Positions 53,301-63,088 are shown, numbered from the stretch's first letter. The stretch is DNA of 64,000 nt from Thermus aquaticus (GCF_001280255.1 NZ_LHCI01000106.1:1341766-1405765); one strand, 5' to 3'. Numbers and translations: made by a program. The notes: generated by a model not told the origin, from the sequence alone.

Positions 53301-54346
53301 CTTACCACCCCCTTTCTAGAGGCTTCCCAGGAAAGCCGGGTCAGGATGCCCAGGGCCAGGCCGGAGACCAGAAGGGAGCTTCCTCCGTAGGAGATGAGGG
53401 GCAGGGGCACCCCGGTCACGGGCAGGAAGCCCAAGGTGACCCCGATGTTGATGGCGGCCTGCAGGGTGAGGTAGAGGGTGAGGCCCATGGCCACCAGGCT
53501 CTCCGGCCCCTGGAGCCTCAGGGAGAGGTGGAATCCCTTGAGGAAGAGGAGGAAGTAGAGGAAGAGGACCACAAGCCCCCCCAGCCAGCCCGTGGCGTAG
53601 ACCAGGCTGGCGAAGACCATGTCGTTGTGGGCCTGGGGCAGGTGAAGCAGGGTGGCCCCGGGGCCCTGGCCCAGAGGCCCCGCCATGAGGATGGCCTTCT
53701 GGGCCTGGAGGACCTGGTAGGCGGCCTCCTTGGGGCTAGCCTCCCCCTTCAGGTAGCTCAAAAAGCCGCTGAACCTCTCGGAAACGTAGGCGAAGCGCTT
53801 CAGGTAGACCCCGGAGAAGGGGGAGATGACGAGGAGCCCCGCCAGGGCGATGGCGATGAGCCTCCGCCAGGGCACCCCCGCCAGGATGAAGAGGAGGGCC
53901 CCAAGGGTGAAGAGGAAGAGGGCGGTGGCGAAGTCGGGCTCCACCAAGACCAGGCCCACGGTGCCCCCCACCAGGAGGGCCGGGCCCAGAATGGGGTTGT
54001 CGTGGCCCTTGCGGCCCACGAAGGAGGCCAGGTAGAAGACCAGGCTCAGCTTGGCCAGCTCCGAGGGCTGGAAGGCCACTGGGCCCAGGTAGAACCAGCG
54101 CCGCACCCCCCCGGGCCCGTCCCCGAAGGCCAGCACCAGGAGGAGGAGAAGGAGGGTGAAGAGGTGAAGCCCCAGGGCGTGGCGGAGGAGGAGCCTGGGC
54201 GGGAGGAGGGCCCCCAGGGCCATGGCCAGAAGGGCGAGCCCCACCCGGAGGAGGTGCCCCCCTAGGAGGGTGGGCTCCGCCACCCCCACGCCCAGGAGGC
54301 CAAAGGCCATGAGGAGGAGGCCTATGAGGGGGTAGAAGGGGTCCAC
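53288..54346 (-). CDS. ftsW: FtsW, SEDS peptidoglycan polymerase
   Basis: 352-residue polytopic SEDS protein (about ten helices) that polymerises lipid II with its cognate PBP. RRWFYLGPVAFQPSELAKLS, LVEPDFATALF (key Asp), the extracytoplasmic AYQVLQAQKAILMAGPLGQG loop, and FLPVTGVPLPLISYGGSSLL near the C-terminus. GTG start lies within the 3' end of murD. RodA homology is inevitable, but location in the division cluster favours FtsW. Confidence 0.93.
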   Translation of the reverse strand: MDPFYPLIGLLLMAFGLLGVGVAEPTLLGGHLLRVGLALLAMALGALLPPRLLLRHALGLHLFTLLLLLLVLAFGDGPGGVRRWFYLGPVAFQPSELAKLSLVFYLASFVGRKGHDNPILGPALLVGGTVGLVLVEPDFATALFLFTLGALLFILAGVPWRRLIAIALAGLLVISPFSGVYLKRFAYVSERFSGFLSYLKGEASPKEAAYQVLQAQKAILMAGPLGQGPGATLLHLPQAHNDMVFASLVYATGWLGGLVVLFLYFLLFLKGFHLSLRLQGPESLVAMGLTLYLTLQAAINIGVTLGFLPVTGVPLPLISYGGSSLLVSGLALGILTRLSWEASRKGVVRWSS

Positions 54347-55578
54347 GGCTCACCTCCCAGAGCGTAGACCGCCTCCCGGAAGGCCCGGGCGCGGTCCTTG
54401 TAGTCCTGGAACTGGTCAAAGCTGCTGGCCAAGGGGGCCAGGAGGACGCTTCCTCTCTCTAGCCGCTTCAGGGCCTCGGCCACGGCGCGCCTCATGGCCT
54501 CCCGCCCGTCCTTTTCCGGGATGACCACCACCTCCACGCCCCCTCCCAGGCCCTCGGCCATCCTGGGCCCGTCCCGGCCTATGGCCAGGACCACCCGGAC
54601 CCGGTCCAGGTGGGGCTTCAGGGCCTCCAGGTCCGCCCCCTTGTCCTCGCCTCCCAAAATCCAGGCGATGGGGGCCGGGGCCGCCTGCAGGGCGGCGGCC
54701 ACGGCGGGGGTGCGGGTGGCGATGGAGTCGTCGATGAAGACCACCTCCCCCTTGCGGGCGAAGGCCTGAAAGCGGTGGGGGGGCTCGGGGAGGGTTTTGA
54801 GGCTCGCCTCCAGGGCCTTTTCGTCCAGGGGCCTTCCCAGGAGGTCCAGGTAGGCCCGGGTGGCCTCCAGGGCCGCTTTTAGGTTGCTCTCCCTGGGGCT
54901 ATTCCCGGGGGTGAAGGGGTAGGGCCTGGCGGGGGTGCGGGAGGCCGCCTCCCTCACCTTGGGATCGGCCTCGTTGTAGACCAGGGCGTCCTCGGGGGTC
55001 AGGTTTTTTAGGAGGTTCAGCTTGGCGGCGTGGTAGGCCTCGAGGCTCCCGTGCCGGTCCAGGTGGTCCACCCCCAGGTTGAGGAGGACGGCCACCCGGG
55101 GGCGAAAGCGGTGGATCCTTTCCAGCTGGAAGCTGGAAAGCTCCGCCACCGCCACCTCCGCCTCGTCCACCACGCCGACCAGGGGCGGGTCCACGTTGCC
55201 CCCCTCGAGGGCCCTAAGCCCCTGGCCCCGGAGGAGGTGGGCGGTGAAGAGGGTGGTGCTGGTCTTTCCCGCCGTGCCGGTGATGCCGATGATGGGCGTG
55301 GGGGAGAGCCGGTAGGCCAGCTCCGCCTCTCCCATGACCAAAGCGCCCCGGGCCGCAAGCGCCTCCAGCTTGGGGTGGGCGAGGGGCACCCCGGGGGCGG
55401 CCACCACCTCCCGGTAGGCCCCTGCCAGCCGCCAGTCGGGGGTGAAGCCCAGGGCCAGGGCCTGGGCCACCTCCTCCTCCTTGGGGCGGTCGTCGTAAAA
55501 GCGGGCGGAAAGCCCCCGCCGGGCCAGGAAGCGGAGGACCCCCAGGCCGCTTCGCCCCAGGCCGAAGACCAGGATCAC
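54322..55578 (-). CDS. murD: UDP-N-acetylmuramoylalanine-D-glutamate ligase MurD
   Basis: 418-residue ligase adding D-Glu. N-terminal ILVFGLGRSGLGVLRFLA, P-loop IIGITGTAGKTSTTLFTA, AVAELSSFQLERIH, NLGVDHLDRHGS, and the C-terminal VFIDDSIATRTPAVAAAL and ILGGEDKGADLEALK. GTG start overlaps the mraY stop (GTGA). Confidence 0.95.
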   Translation of the reverse strand: MILVFGLGRSGLGVLRFLARRGLSARFYDDRPKEEEVAQALALGFTPDWRLAGAYREVVAAPGVPLAHPKLEALAARGALVMGEAELAYRLSPTPIIGITGTAGKTSTTLFTAHLLRGQGLRALEGGNVDPPLVGVVDEAEVAVAELSSFQLERIHRFRPRVAVLLNLGVDHLDRHGSLEAYHAAKLNLLKNLTPEDALVYNEADPKVREAASRTPARPYPFTPGNSPRESNLKAALEATRAYLDLLGRPLDEKALEASLKTLPEPPHRFQAFARKGEVVFIDDSIATRTPAVAAALQAAPAPIAWILGGEDKGADLEALKPHLDRVRVVLAIGRDGPRMAEGLGGGVEVVVIPEKDGREAMRRAVAEALKRLERGSVLLAPLASSFDQFQDYKDRARAFREAVYALGGEPWTPSTPS

Positions 55579-56426
55579 AGGCCACCTCCAAAGGCCAGCG
55601 CCGTGGCCAAGGCGGTGAGGATGGCGAAGCGAAAGACGATCTTGGCCTCTTCCCAGCCTATGAGCTCAAAGTGGTGGTGGAGGGGGCTCATGCGCAGGAG
55701 ACGCCTTCCCGTCCTCCTGAAGTAGAGAACCTGGGCCACCACGGAGAGGACCTCCAGGACGGGGACGATGGCGGCCAGGGGCAGGAGCCAGAGCTTCCCC
55801 GTCAGAATAAAAAGCCCCGCCACCATGGCCCCCAGGGCCTGGCTTCCCGTGTCCCCCATGAAGACCTTGGCCTTGGGGGCGTTGTGCCACAAGAAGCCCA
55901 GAACCCCGCCCAGGAGGGTCTGGGCCAGGGGCAGGGGGTAGAAGGGGATGAGGAGGACGGCCGTCAACGAGGCCAGAAGCCCGTCCAGGCCGTCGGTGAA
56001 GTTGAAGGCGTTGGCGGCCCCCACCACGGCCAGGAGGATCAGGAGGACGTCCAGGATGGGCCAGGGGGTGTAGGCCACCTGCCGGACGGCCCAGAGGGCG
56101 AAGACCAGGGCCATCAGGGTCTGGAAAAAGAGCTTCTCCCGGGCCTTCAAGGGCCTCTTGAGGCTCCCCGAAAGGTCGTCCAACAGCCCCAAAAGGGCGA
56201 AGCCCAGGCCGAGAAGCCAAAGCCCCCTAAGCCCGTCCATCCCCAGGGCCCAGTAGGCCAGGAAGGCGGCCAGGAGGAAGGCTACGCCGCCCATGCTGGG
56301 CGTGCCCTCCTTGGCCAGGTGGCTCCTCGGCCCATCCTCCCGGACCCGCTTGCCCAGGCCGAGCCCCTTCATGAAGGCGATCCAGACGGCCGTCAGGAAC
56401 CAGGAGAGCACCAGGGCTAGGGCCAT
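55575..56426 (-). CDS. mraY: Phospho-N-acetylmuramoyl-pentapeptide transferase MraY
   Basis: 283-residue integral membrane enzyme with about ten helices, transferring phospho-MurNAc-pentapeptide to undecaprenyl phosphate. HLAKEGTPSMGGVAFLL, LLGLLDDLSGS (catalytic Asp pair), NAFNFTDGLDGLLAS, KAKVFMGDTGSQALGA and the MSPLHHHFELIGW histidine loop. Shorter than E. coli MraY. Start overlaps the preceding lipoprotein gene by 10 bp. Confidence 0.95.
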   Translation of the reverse strand: MALALVLSWFLTAVWIAFMKGLGLGKRVREDGPRSHLAKEGTPSMGGVAFLLAAFLAYWALGMDGLRGLWLLGLGFALLGLLDDLSGSLKRPLKAREKLFFQTLMALVFALWAVRQVAYTPWPILDVLLILLAVVGAANAFNFTDGLDGLLASLTAVLLIPFYPLPLAQTLLGGVLGFLWHNAPKAKVFMGDTGSQALGAMVAGLFILTGKLWLLPLAAIVPVLEVLSVVAQVLYFRRTGRRLLRMSPLHHHFELIGWEEAKIVFRFAILTALATALAFGGGL

Positions 56427-57217
56427 GCCACCTCCTTGCAGTTCAGGACCTCCAAAGAAGGGGCCAGGTAGATCTTCTCCCCGAAGGCGGCGAAGTCCTG
56501 GGCCGGGCCCAGGGGCTTCAGGCCCTCAGGGCGCAGGAGGTAGAGCCCTTCCAGGAGGGCCACCACCCCGCAGGCCCCCGCCTGGGCCTTCCTGACGGGC
56601 CCGGGGAGGGGCAGGGTGGGGCCGGCGGGGTAGAAGCGGGCCTCCTGGCCCAAGGCCACCACCCATCCCTCCCAGGCCACCACCTGGCGGAAGGCCCCGG
56701 GGAGGACGAGGGCCCCATCCCGGTGAAAGCCCCGGCCGTCCACGTGGTAAAGCCCCTCCTGGGTGAGGAGGGCGTCCAGGGCGGGGTAGGGGTAAAAGGC
56801 GCCTTCCGTCCACACCCCGCCTTCCAGGCCCACCACGAGCCTGGGGCTAGCCCTGAGGAAGCGGGGCACCCCCGGGAGGGGAAGGCTTTGCAGGCGGCCT
56901 TCCCCATAGACCAAGAGCTGGTAGGGGTAGGCGGCGTAGAGGGCCTTTTCGTCGGCGTCCAGGAAGAGGGGGGTGCCGGGGAGGGCCAGGCTGAACCGCC
57001 CTTCCACCAGCCCCCCCCGGGCGAACCCGCCCGGGTAGGGGAGGAGGGGGCCCTGGGCCTGGGGAACGCAGGCCGCAAGGAGGCCCAGGGCGGGGAGGAG
57101 GGCCAAGTACCCCGCCGCGGCTTTTGCCCAGGTGGAGGCCCCAGAAAAGCCCTTCCAGAGCCCAGACTTGGGCACCCCGTGTTGCGAGACCAAAGCGCGG
57201 GCCCTTAGGCGTCCCAT
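56417..57217 (-). CDS. Putative lipoprotein in the division cluster; 5' end formed by a repeat
   Basis: Frame of 266 residues from ATG 57217, which overlaps the murF stop. Residues 1-37 are encoded by a family A repeat. From residue 38 (TTG at 57106) comes LALLPALGLLAAC, a lipobox, then a beta-rich domain with repeating strands (LYAAYPYQLLVYGEGRLQS, VVGLEGGVWTEGAFYPYPAL, YHVDGRGFHRDG), suggestive of a beta-propeller-like fold. The true start may be ATG 57217, GTG 57175 or TTG 57106; the last lacks a basic n-region. I recognise no named family. Its place between murF and mraY suggests an envelope role. Confidence 0.65.
   Translation of the reverse strand: MGRLRARALVSQHGVPKSGLWKGFSGASTWAKAAAGYLALLPALGLLAACVPQAQGPLLPYPGGFARGGLVEGRFSLALPGTPLFLDADEKALYAAYPYQLLVYGEGRLQSLPLPGVPRFLRASPRLVVGLEGGVWTEGAFYPYPALDALLTQEGLYHVDGRGFHRDGALVLPGAFRQVVAWEGWVVALGQEARFYPAGPTLPLPGPVRKAQAGACGVVALLEGLYLLRPEGLKPLGPAQDFAAFGEKIYLAPSLEVLNCKEVAWP
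57104..57217 (-). repeat. Dispersed GC-palindrome repeat, family A, copy 5 (long form)
   Basis: Minus strand from the murF stop: TAAGGGCCCGCGCTTTGG, then CGCAACACGGGGTGCCCAA, TTTTCTGGGGCC and GCCGCGGCGGGGTACTTG. It matches the copy at 6937-7036 over about 100 bp and sits exactly between murF and the lipoprotein coding sequence. Confidence 0.78.
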
Positions 57218-58494
57218 AGCTCCAGGATCCTTTCCAGGCCCACCGCTCGGGAGGCCTTCAGGTAGACCAGGTCCCCGGGCCGGACCCGGGCCTTCAGCCA
57301 GGCGAGGGCGGCCTCGAGGTCCTCCACCGCCTCGCCCCCCAAGGCGGCCTGGGCCTTGGCGAAGGGGCCCAGGTAAAGGGGGGTTAGGCCCAGCCGGGCC
57401 GCCTCCTCGGCCACCTCCAGGTGAAGCTCCAGCGCCTTTTCCGCAAGCTCCCGCATCTCCCCCAGGACCGCCCACTTCCGCCCGGGCTGGGCGGCGAGCC
57501 AGGCGAGCCCCGCCTTCACCGAGAGGGGGTTGGCGTTGTAGGCGTCGTTGAGGAAGACCACGCCCCCGATCTCCCGCCTTTCCATGCGCCCCGGGGGCAG
57601 GCGCAGGTGGGCGAGCCTTTCGGCCACCTCCAAAAGGTCCCAGCCCAGCACCTCCGCCGCCGCCATGGCGGCCAGGGCCCCCAGGGCCGGGCCCAGGCCC
57701 GGGTAGGGCACCCGGACCGGGAGGCCCCGGTAGCGGAAGCGGCTTTCCTGGGGAAGAAGCTCCAGCCCCTCCCCCCGGAAGGTGGCCTGGCCGAAGCCGT
57801 AGGTGGGCCAGTCTACCCGGTGGCCAAAGGCTAAAAGCACCTCCTTGGCCTGCTGGCTCACCAGGGCCATGGGGGCCTTTAGGAGGCCCATCTCCTCCTC
57901 CACCACGCCCTTCAGGTCGCCGAAGGCCAGAAGGTGCTCCTCTCCCAAGGCGGTGAGAACGGCCAGGTCCGGGCGGGCCAGCTCCATGAGCTCGGCCATC
58001 TCCCCCACCCGGTCCACGCCCAGCTCCACTACGGCCCCGGGAGCTTCCTGGGGGAGCTTCAGGAAAAAGCGGGCCAGGGGCGGGGCGGTGTTCTGGTTGC
58101 CCTCGGGGGCGGGAAAACCCAATCCCTGGGCCAGGGCCTCCTTGGCCGTGGTCTTGCCGGAGCTTCCCCCCACGGCCACCACCGGGCCGGGGAAGAGGTC
58201 CCTGAGGGCCCGGCCTAGCCGGATGAGGGCCTTATGGGGGTCCTCCACCTCCACCGTGGCCCTTCCCGGGCGGTCGGAGAGGACCAGGGTGGCGCCTTTG
58301 GCCAGGGCTTCTCCGGCGAACTCCCGGCCGTGGGCCCGGCTTCCCGGGAGGGCCACGAAGAGGAAGCCTTCCCCCACCTGGCCGCTGTGCCAGTGGAGGT
58401 CGCGGACCGGCCCACCCCCGGGGTGGAGCCTCCCCCCCGTGGCCTCGGCCACCCACTCGGGCGTCACTTCCCTAACATGCGCAAGATGCACCAC
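57205..58494 (-). CDS. murF: UDP-MurNAc-tripeptide-D-alanyl-D-alanine ligase MurF
   Basis: About 429-residue ligase adding D-Ala-D-Ala. P-loop VVAVGGSSGKTTAKEALAQ, PEGNQNTAPPLARFFL, VELGVDRVGEMAELM, VFLNDAYNANPLSVKAGLAW and YLKASRAVGLERIL. Start uncertain: GTG 58494, 4 bp after the PBP stop and next to GGTGAGG, is used; GTG 58467 is possible. Its stop codon is shared with a family A repeat. murE is not in this cluster. Confidence 0.93.
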   Translation of the reverse strand: MVHLAHVREVTPEWVAEATGGRLHPGGGPVRDLHWHSGQVGEGFLFVALPGSRAHGREFAGEALAKGATLVLSDRPGRATVEVEDPHKALIRLGRALRDLFPGPVVAVGGSSGKTTAKEALAQGLGFPAPEGNQNTAPPLARFFLKLPQEAPGAVVELGVDRVGEMAELMELARPDLAVLTALGEEHLLAFGDLKGVVEEEMGLLKAPMALVSQQAKEVLLAFGHRVDWPTYGFGQATFRGEGLELLPQESRFRYRGLPVRVPYPGLGPALGALAAMAAAEVLGWDLLEVAERLAHLRLPPGRMERREIGGVVFLNDAYNANPLSVKAGLAWLAAQPGRKWAVLGEMRELAEKALELHLEVAEEAARLGLTPLYLGPFAKAQAALGGEAVEDLEAALAWLKARVRPGDLVYLKASRAVGLERILELWDA

Positions 58495-58498
58495 TACC

Positions 58499-59814
58499 TC
58501 ACCGCTCCTCAGCATAGGGGGGAATCCCGGCATAGGCCAACAGCCCGGCGGCCACCTCCCGGAAGATGGGGGCGGCCACCTGGCTGCCGTGGACCTCGCC
58601 CTTGGGGTGGTGGACGGCCACCACCACGGTGTAAAGGGGCCGGTCCCCGGGCACGAAGCCGGCGAACCAGGCGGTGAAGACCTCCCGGGAATCCCGCCCC
58701 GCCACCACCACCTGGGCCGTGCCCGTCTTCCCCGCCAGGGGGTAGCCGGGGAGGCTGGCCCGGGGGGCCAGGCTCAGGGTCAGGGCCTCCCGGACGGCTT
58801 TTGCGGTGGCCTCGGAGAAGACCCGGGTGGGCCTGGCTTCCTGGCCCAGAAGGAGGCGGGGGGGGCGGTAGAGGCCGTCCACCAGGGTGGAGAAGGCGGC
58901 GGCCAGGTGCAGGGGGGTGACGAGAAACCCCTGGCCGAAGGTGTGGTTGGCGTAGGCCGCCCGGCTCCAGGTTCCAGGGGGTTTGACCAGGGGGGGCGTG
59001 GTGCGGATGCCGGGCAGGGGGTTGGGGTCGGTGAGGTGGAGCCTCTCCATGTAGCTATAGAAAGTGTCCTTGGAAATCCTTTCGGCCAGCCCGCTGATGC
59101 CCACGTTGGAGGAGTACTTGAGGACTTCGGCCAGGGTCAGGCTTGGGGGGTGGGGCACGGCGTCTTGGATGGTCCAGCCGTCCACCACCCGGTGCATGGG
59201 CGCCTCCACCCGGGTCTTTAGGGTGGCTACGCCCTCTTCCAGGAGCATGGCGGCGGTGAGGGCCTTCATGGTGGAGCCGGGCTCCAGGGCCACCAGGAAG
59301 GCGTGGTTCCGCCAGGAGACGTCCTGGTCGGGGTCTTTTCTGGGGGCCAGGGGGTGAAAGGCGGGGCCGTTGGCCACGGCCAGGATCTGGCCTTCCCGGT
59401 CCAGGACGATCAGGGTGGCGAAGGCCCCACGGCTTCGGCTTAACCCTTTCCAGAGGGCCTTTTCCGCTATGGCCTGGACCCAGGGGTCCAGGGTCAGGGT
59501 GAAGGCGCGCCCTTCGCTCAGACCGGCGTTCAGGTCCCGTTCCAGGCCCTCGAGGCCCCGGCCCGACCCCCGCTCGGTGAAGCCCAGAAGCTGGCTGGCG
59601 CTTTCCCCCAGGGGGTAGTACCGCCCCTCCTTCAGGGTCACGGCCAGGGGGGTGCCGTCCTTGGCGTAAAGGTGGCCCCTGGGGGCGGGGACGGGTGGGG
59701 GCGGGGCGGGGAGGTTTGGGCCCCGGGTGAGGAGGGCATGAACGCCCAGGAGGAAGAGGACGACCCACAGGCCAAACCCCGCCACCACCCAGGGCAGGCG
59801 CTTCACGCCCACGG

Positions 59815-59818
<4 letters not shown>
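58499..59818 (-). CDS. ftsI: Division-specific transpeptidase (FtsI/PBP2-class)
   Basis: 439-residue class B penicillin-binding protein. One N-terminal membrane helix (WVVAGFGLWVVLFLLGVHAL), a short pedestal, and a transpeptidase domain with EPGSTMKAL (SxxK), YSSNVGISGL (SxN) and LAGKTGTAQ (KTG). No PASTA repeats. Compact compared with the 550-600 aa usual for FtsI. GTG start overlaps the ftsL stop (GTGA); an in-frame GTG 9 bp upstream is possible. Confidence 0.93.
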
Positions 59819-60923
<1,105 letters not shown>

Positions 60924-61358
60924 CTATCCGATGAGTCCTTTGAGGGCCTCGGGCGCCGGCGGGTTCTGCATGATGGCCTCAATGGTCTTCCACCAGCGCT
61001 CCTGGCTCCAAATCTCCAGCCGGCCCGGAGCCCCGGCCACCACCACCTCTCCGCCTTCCTGCAGGCCGGCGAACTGGCGCAAAGGGGGCGGGATCAGCAC
61101 CCGGGAGGCGTTGTCCATGCGGGTCTTGTGGGCCCCGGAGTAGAAGAAGCGCACGAAGGCCCTGGCCTCGGCGTCGGTGAGGGGGAGGTTCACCAGCTGC
61201 TCCTCAATCTTGCGCCAGCGGTCCGAGGGGAAGACGTAGAGGCAGCCCTCCATCCCCCGGGTGAGCACCAGGCCGTCTTCCAGGAAGTCCCGGAAGGGGG
61301 CGGGGATGACCACCCGCCCTTTGTCGTCCAGGCTGTACTGGTACTCGCCGAAAGGCAT
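60924..61358 (-). CDS. mraZ: Transcriptional regulator MraZ
   Basis: 144-residue SpoVT-AbrB-fold protein with two DxxxR motifs (LDDKGRVVIPAPFRDF and MDNASRVLIPPPLRQF). It forms rings that bind TGGG-type repeats and regulates the division cluster it heads. ATG 61358; upstream lie repeated TGGG boxes. First gene of the leftward cluster. Confidence 0.95.
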   Translation of the reverse strand: MPFGEYQYSLDDKGRVVIPAPFRDFLEDGLVLTRGMEGCLYVFPSDRWRKIEEQLVNLPLTDAEARAFVRFFYSGAHKTRMDNASRVLIPPPLRQFAGLQEGGEVVVAGAPGRLEIWSQERWWKTIEAIMQNPPAPEALKGLIG

Positions 61359-61443
61359 CTCCCACCCGCTCCCACCTCCGCGGGGGCCGGCCAAGGTGGC
61401 TCGGGAAGGTGTAAGCCGTGCCCGGGCGGGGCTTTCGCCGGGG

Positions 61444-61505
61444 AGTATACCACGCAACCCCCACAGATTTCCACTACCTCCCACTCTGGTCCCACCTACC
61501 ACCCA
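61444..61505 (-). promoter_or_regulatory. Division-cluster promoter with MraZ-box repeats
   Basis: Minus strand -10 TATACT (61449-61444). Upstream, four TGGG boxes (CCCA at 61502-61505, 61491-61494, 61480-61483 and 61460-61463) are spaced 11, 11 and 20 bp, the helical periodicity described for MraZ operators. Some overlap the presumed -35, suggesting autorepression. Confidence 0.75.
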
Positions 61506-61515
61506 CCCCTTGGGC

Positions 61516-61544
61516 AAAAAAAATCCCCGAGCCTGCGCTCGGGG
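61516..61544 (-). terminator. Intrinsic terminator of rnpB
   Basis: Minus strand CCCCGAGC, loop GCAG, GCTCGGGG, A, then eight T. It follows the RNase P RNA and insulates the mraZ promoter. Confidence 0.93.
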
Positions 61545-61546
61545 TC

Positions 61547-61917
61547 CCCAGGATAGGGCGTAAGCCGGGTTCTGTTTTACGCGGTCATCTCTCTGGGACC
61601 GGTGTCGCCACCGGCCTCAAGCGGCCCATCCCGCAGGTTCTAACGGGCCGGGCAAGCCCTTCCTGCCTATCGGGCCTTGCACCGGGTGGGGTTTGCCGTG
61701 CCCCAGCCTGTTGCCAGGCCAGGCGGTGGGCTCTTACCCCACCGTTTCACCCTTGCCCGCACCGGGGAAGCCCCGGCCGCTGGCGGTCTCTTCTCTGTGG
61801 CACTTTCCGTCGGGTTGCCCCGCCCAGCCGTTAGCTGGCACCCTGCCCTATGGTGCCCGGACTTTCCTCACCCAGGGGGGAAGTCCCCCGGGCGCGACCG
61901 CACCCCTATCCTGGGGC
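61547..61917 (-). ncRNA. rnpB: RNase P RNA, bacterial type A
   Basis: Catalytic RNA that matures the 5' ends of tRNAs. Minus strand begins near CCCCAGGATAGGGGTGCGG and ends near CGCCCTATCCTGGGG, which pair as P1. The universal segments GAGGAAAGTCCGGGC and, at the 3' side, ACAGAACCCGGCTTA (P4) are present. The body closely matches the T. thermophilus rnpB I know, including the high-GC helices. Exact ends are uncertain by a few bases. Confidence 0.96.
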
Positions 61918-61924
61918 ACTCATC

Positions 61925-61953
61925 ATTCTAGCAGAGCTTGGGTCTAAGGTGAA
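61925..61953 (-). promoter_or_regulatory. rnpB promoter
   Basis: Minus strand TTCACC (61953-61948), 17 bp, TAGAAT (61930-61925), about 8 bp before the RNA 5' end. Confidence 0.65.
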
Positions 61954-61956
61954 GGG

Positions 61957-62142
61957 GTGAGGCTTCCCTGGTACGCGCCTTTGGCCCTCTTGCTTCTGTC
62001 CCTCTTGGGGCTTGCGGCTTTGGGCCTCCTCTGGCTTCTTTTCGCCTTGGGCCTGATCTACGCCTCGGCCTACCTGGCCTGGAGGCGGCTTTCCTGGAGG
62101 CTCTTTGGCCGCAGATGGCGCCGCCTTCCCCCGCCCCGCTAG
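61957..62142 (+). CDS. Small membrane protein, 61 aa
   Basis: GTG-started frame preceded by GAAGGGG. About 40 hydrophobic residues form two closely spaced helices (YAPLALLLLSLLGLAALGLL and ALGLIYASAYLAW), ending in a very basic tail (RRLSWRLFGRRWRRLPPPR). Unknown function. It could be real given its RBS-like sequence and position, but leucine-rich small frames arise easily in this genome. Confidence 0.45.
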   Translation: MRLPWYAPLALLLLSLLGLAALGLLWLLFALGLIYASAYLAWRRLSWRLFGRRWRRLPPPR

Positions 62143-62148
62143 GGGCCC

Positions 62149-62177
62149 TTGCGCCAAAGGGGCTTCCCCGGTAGACT
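62149..62177 (+). promoter_or_regulatory. rpmE promoter
   Basis: TTGCGC (62149-62154), exactly 17 bp, TAGACT (62172-62177). Confidence 0.7.
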
Positions 62178-62190
62178 AAAAGGCGGTTTT

Positions 62191-62210
62191 CGCACGGCCA
62201 AGACCGTGCG
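62191..62210 (+). promoter_or_regulatory. Hairpin in the rpmE 5' leader
   Basis: CGCACGG, CCAAGA, CCGTGCG: a perfect 7-bp stem directly before the GGAGGAGG ribosome-binding site. A candidate L31 autoregulatory structure; no experimental basis here. Confidence 0.6.
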
Positions 62211-62223
62211 GGAGGAGGCGAAC

Positions 62224-62439
62224 GTGAAAGAAGGCATTCACCCCAAACTGGTCCCCGCCCGCATCATCTGCGGTTGCGGCAACGTCATCCACACCTACTC
62301 CACCAAGCCCGAGATCCACGTGGAGGTCTGCAGCAAGTGCCACCCCTTCTACACGGGGCAGCAGCGTTTCGTGGACACCGAGGGCCGGGTGGAGCGCTTC
62401 CAGCGGCGCTACGGGGACGCCTACCGCAAGGGGCGGTAA
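62224..62439 (+). CDS. rpmE: 50S ribosomal protein L31, zinc-binding form
   Basis: 71-residue ribosomal protein, GTG start ([20 protein letters not shown]). Zn ligands Cys-x-Cys (CGC) and Cys-x2-Cys ([11 protein letters not shown]) mark the C+ form. Length equals T. thermophilus L31. Strong GGAGGAGG upstream. Confidence 0.97.
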   Translation: MKEGIHPKLVPARIICGCGNVIHTYSTKPEIHVEVCSKCHPFYTGQQRFVDTEGRVERFQRRYGDAYRKGR

Positions 62440-62455
62440 GGAGGCCCTTGGGGGC

Positions 62456-62490
62456 GGGGGGCTTGGCGCCCCCCGGTTTCCTTATAGAAT
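62456..62490 (+). promoter_or_regulatory. rpmE/tdk intergenic hairpin and tdk promoter
   Basis: GGGGGGC / GCCCCCC (62456-62462, 62468-62474) followed by GGTTTCCTT may act as a weak rpmE terminator. TTGGCG (62463-62468), 16 bp and TAGAAT (62485-62490) form a promoter for tdk overlapping it. Confidence 0.6.
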
Positions 62491-62509
62491 CCCCCTCTGG
62501 AGGACGCCT

Positions 62510-63088
62510 ATGCCCCCCGTTATGCACCGCCAGGGTTGGATTGAGGTGATCGCCGGGCCCATGTTTTCCGGGAAGAGCGAGGAGCTGATCCGCCGGGTCA
62601 GGCGGGCCCTCATTGCCCGGCAGAGCGTTCTGGTCTTCAAGCCCAGGCTGGACAACCGTTACCACGAAAGCCACGTGGTGAGCCACGACGGCAAGCAGGT
62701 GGCCGCCATTCCCGTGGAGAGCGCCGCCGAGATGGAGGCCCACCTGGACCCCCTGCCCCAGGTGGTGGCCGTGGACGAGGTCCAGTTCCTGGACCGGGGC
62801 CTCCTCCCCCTGGTGGAGCGGCTTGCGGCCCAGGGGGTGCGGGTCATCTTGGCGGGGCTGGACCTGGACTTCCGGGGGGAGCCCTTTGGCCTCATGCCGG
62901 AGCTTCTGGCCCGGGCGGAGTTCGTGGAGAAGCTTTCCGCCATCTGCCCGAGGTGCGGGGCCCCAGCCACCCGCACCCAGCGCCTGGTGAACGGCAAGCC
63001 CGCCCGCTATAGCGACCCCGTCATCCTGGTGGGGGCCGAGGAGCACTACGAGCCCAGGTGCCGGGCCTGCCACGAGGTCTGGCCTTAG
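62510..63088 (+). CDS. tdk: Thymidine kinase
   Basis: 192-residue type II thymidine kinase (salvage of thymidine to dTMP). P-loop [17 protein letters not shown], Walker [15 protein letters not shown], the lasso region, and a zinc site [10 protein letters not shown] with CRACHE near the C-terminus. ATG preceded by GGAGG. Stop overlaps that of the convergent Hsp20 gene by 4 bp. Confidence 0.95.
   Translation: MPPVMHRQGWIEVIAGPMFSGKSEELIRRVRRALIARQSVLVFKPRLDNRYHESHVVSHDGKQVAAIPVESAAEMEAHLDPLPQVVAVDEVQFLDRGLLPLVERLAAQGVRVILAGLDLDFRGEPFGLMPELLARAEFVEKLSAICPRCGAPATRTQRLVNGKPARYSDPVILVGAEEHYEPRCRACHEVWP

Noticed and set aside
53288-54346. Calling the SEDS gene rodA rather than ftsW
   Set aside because: Sequence alone does not separate them, but position between murD and murG in the division cluster favours ftsW.
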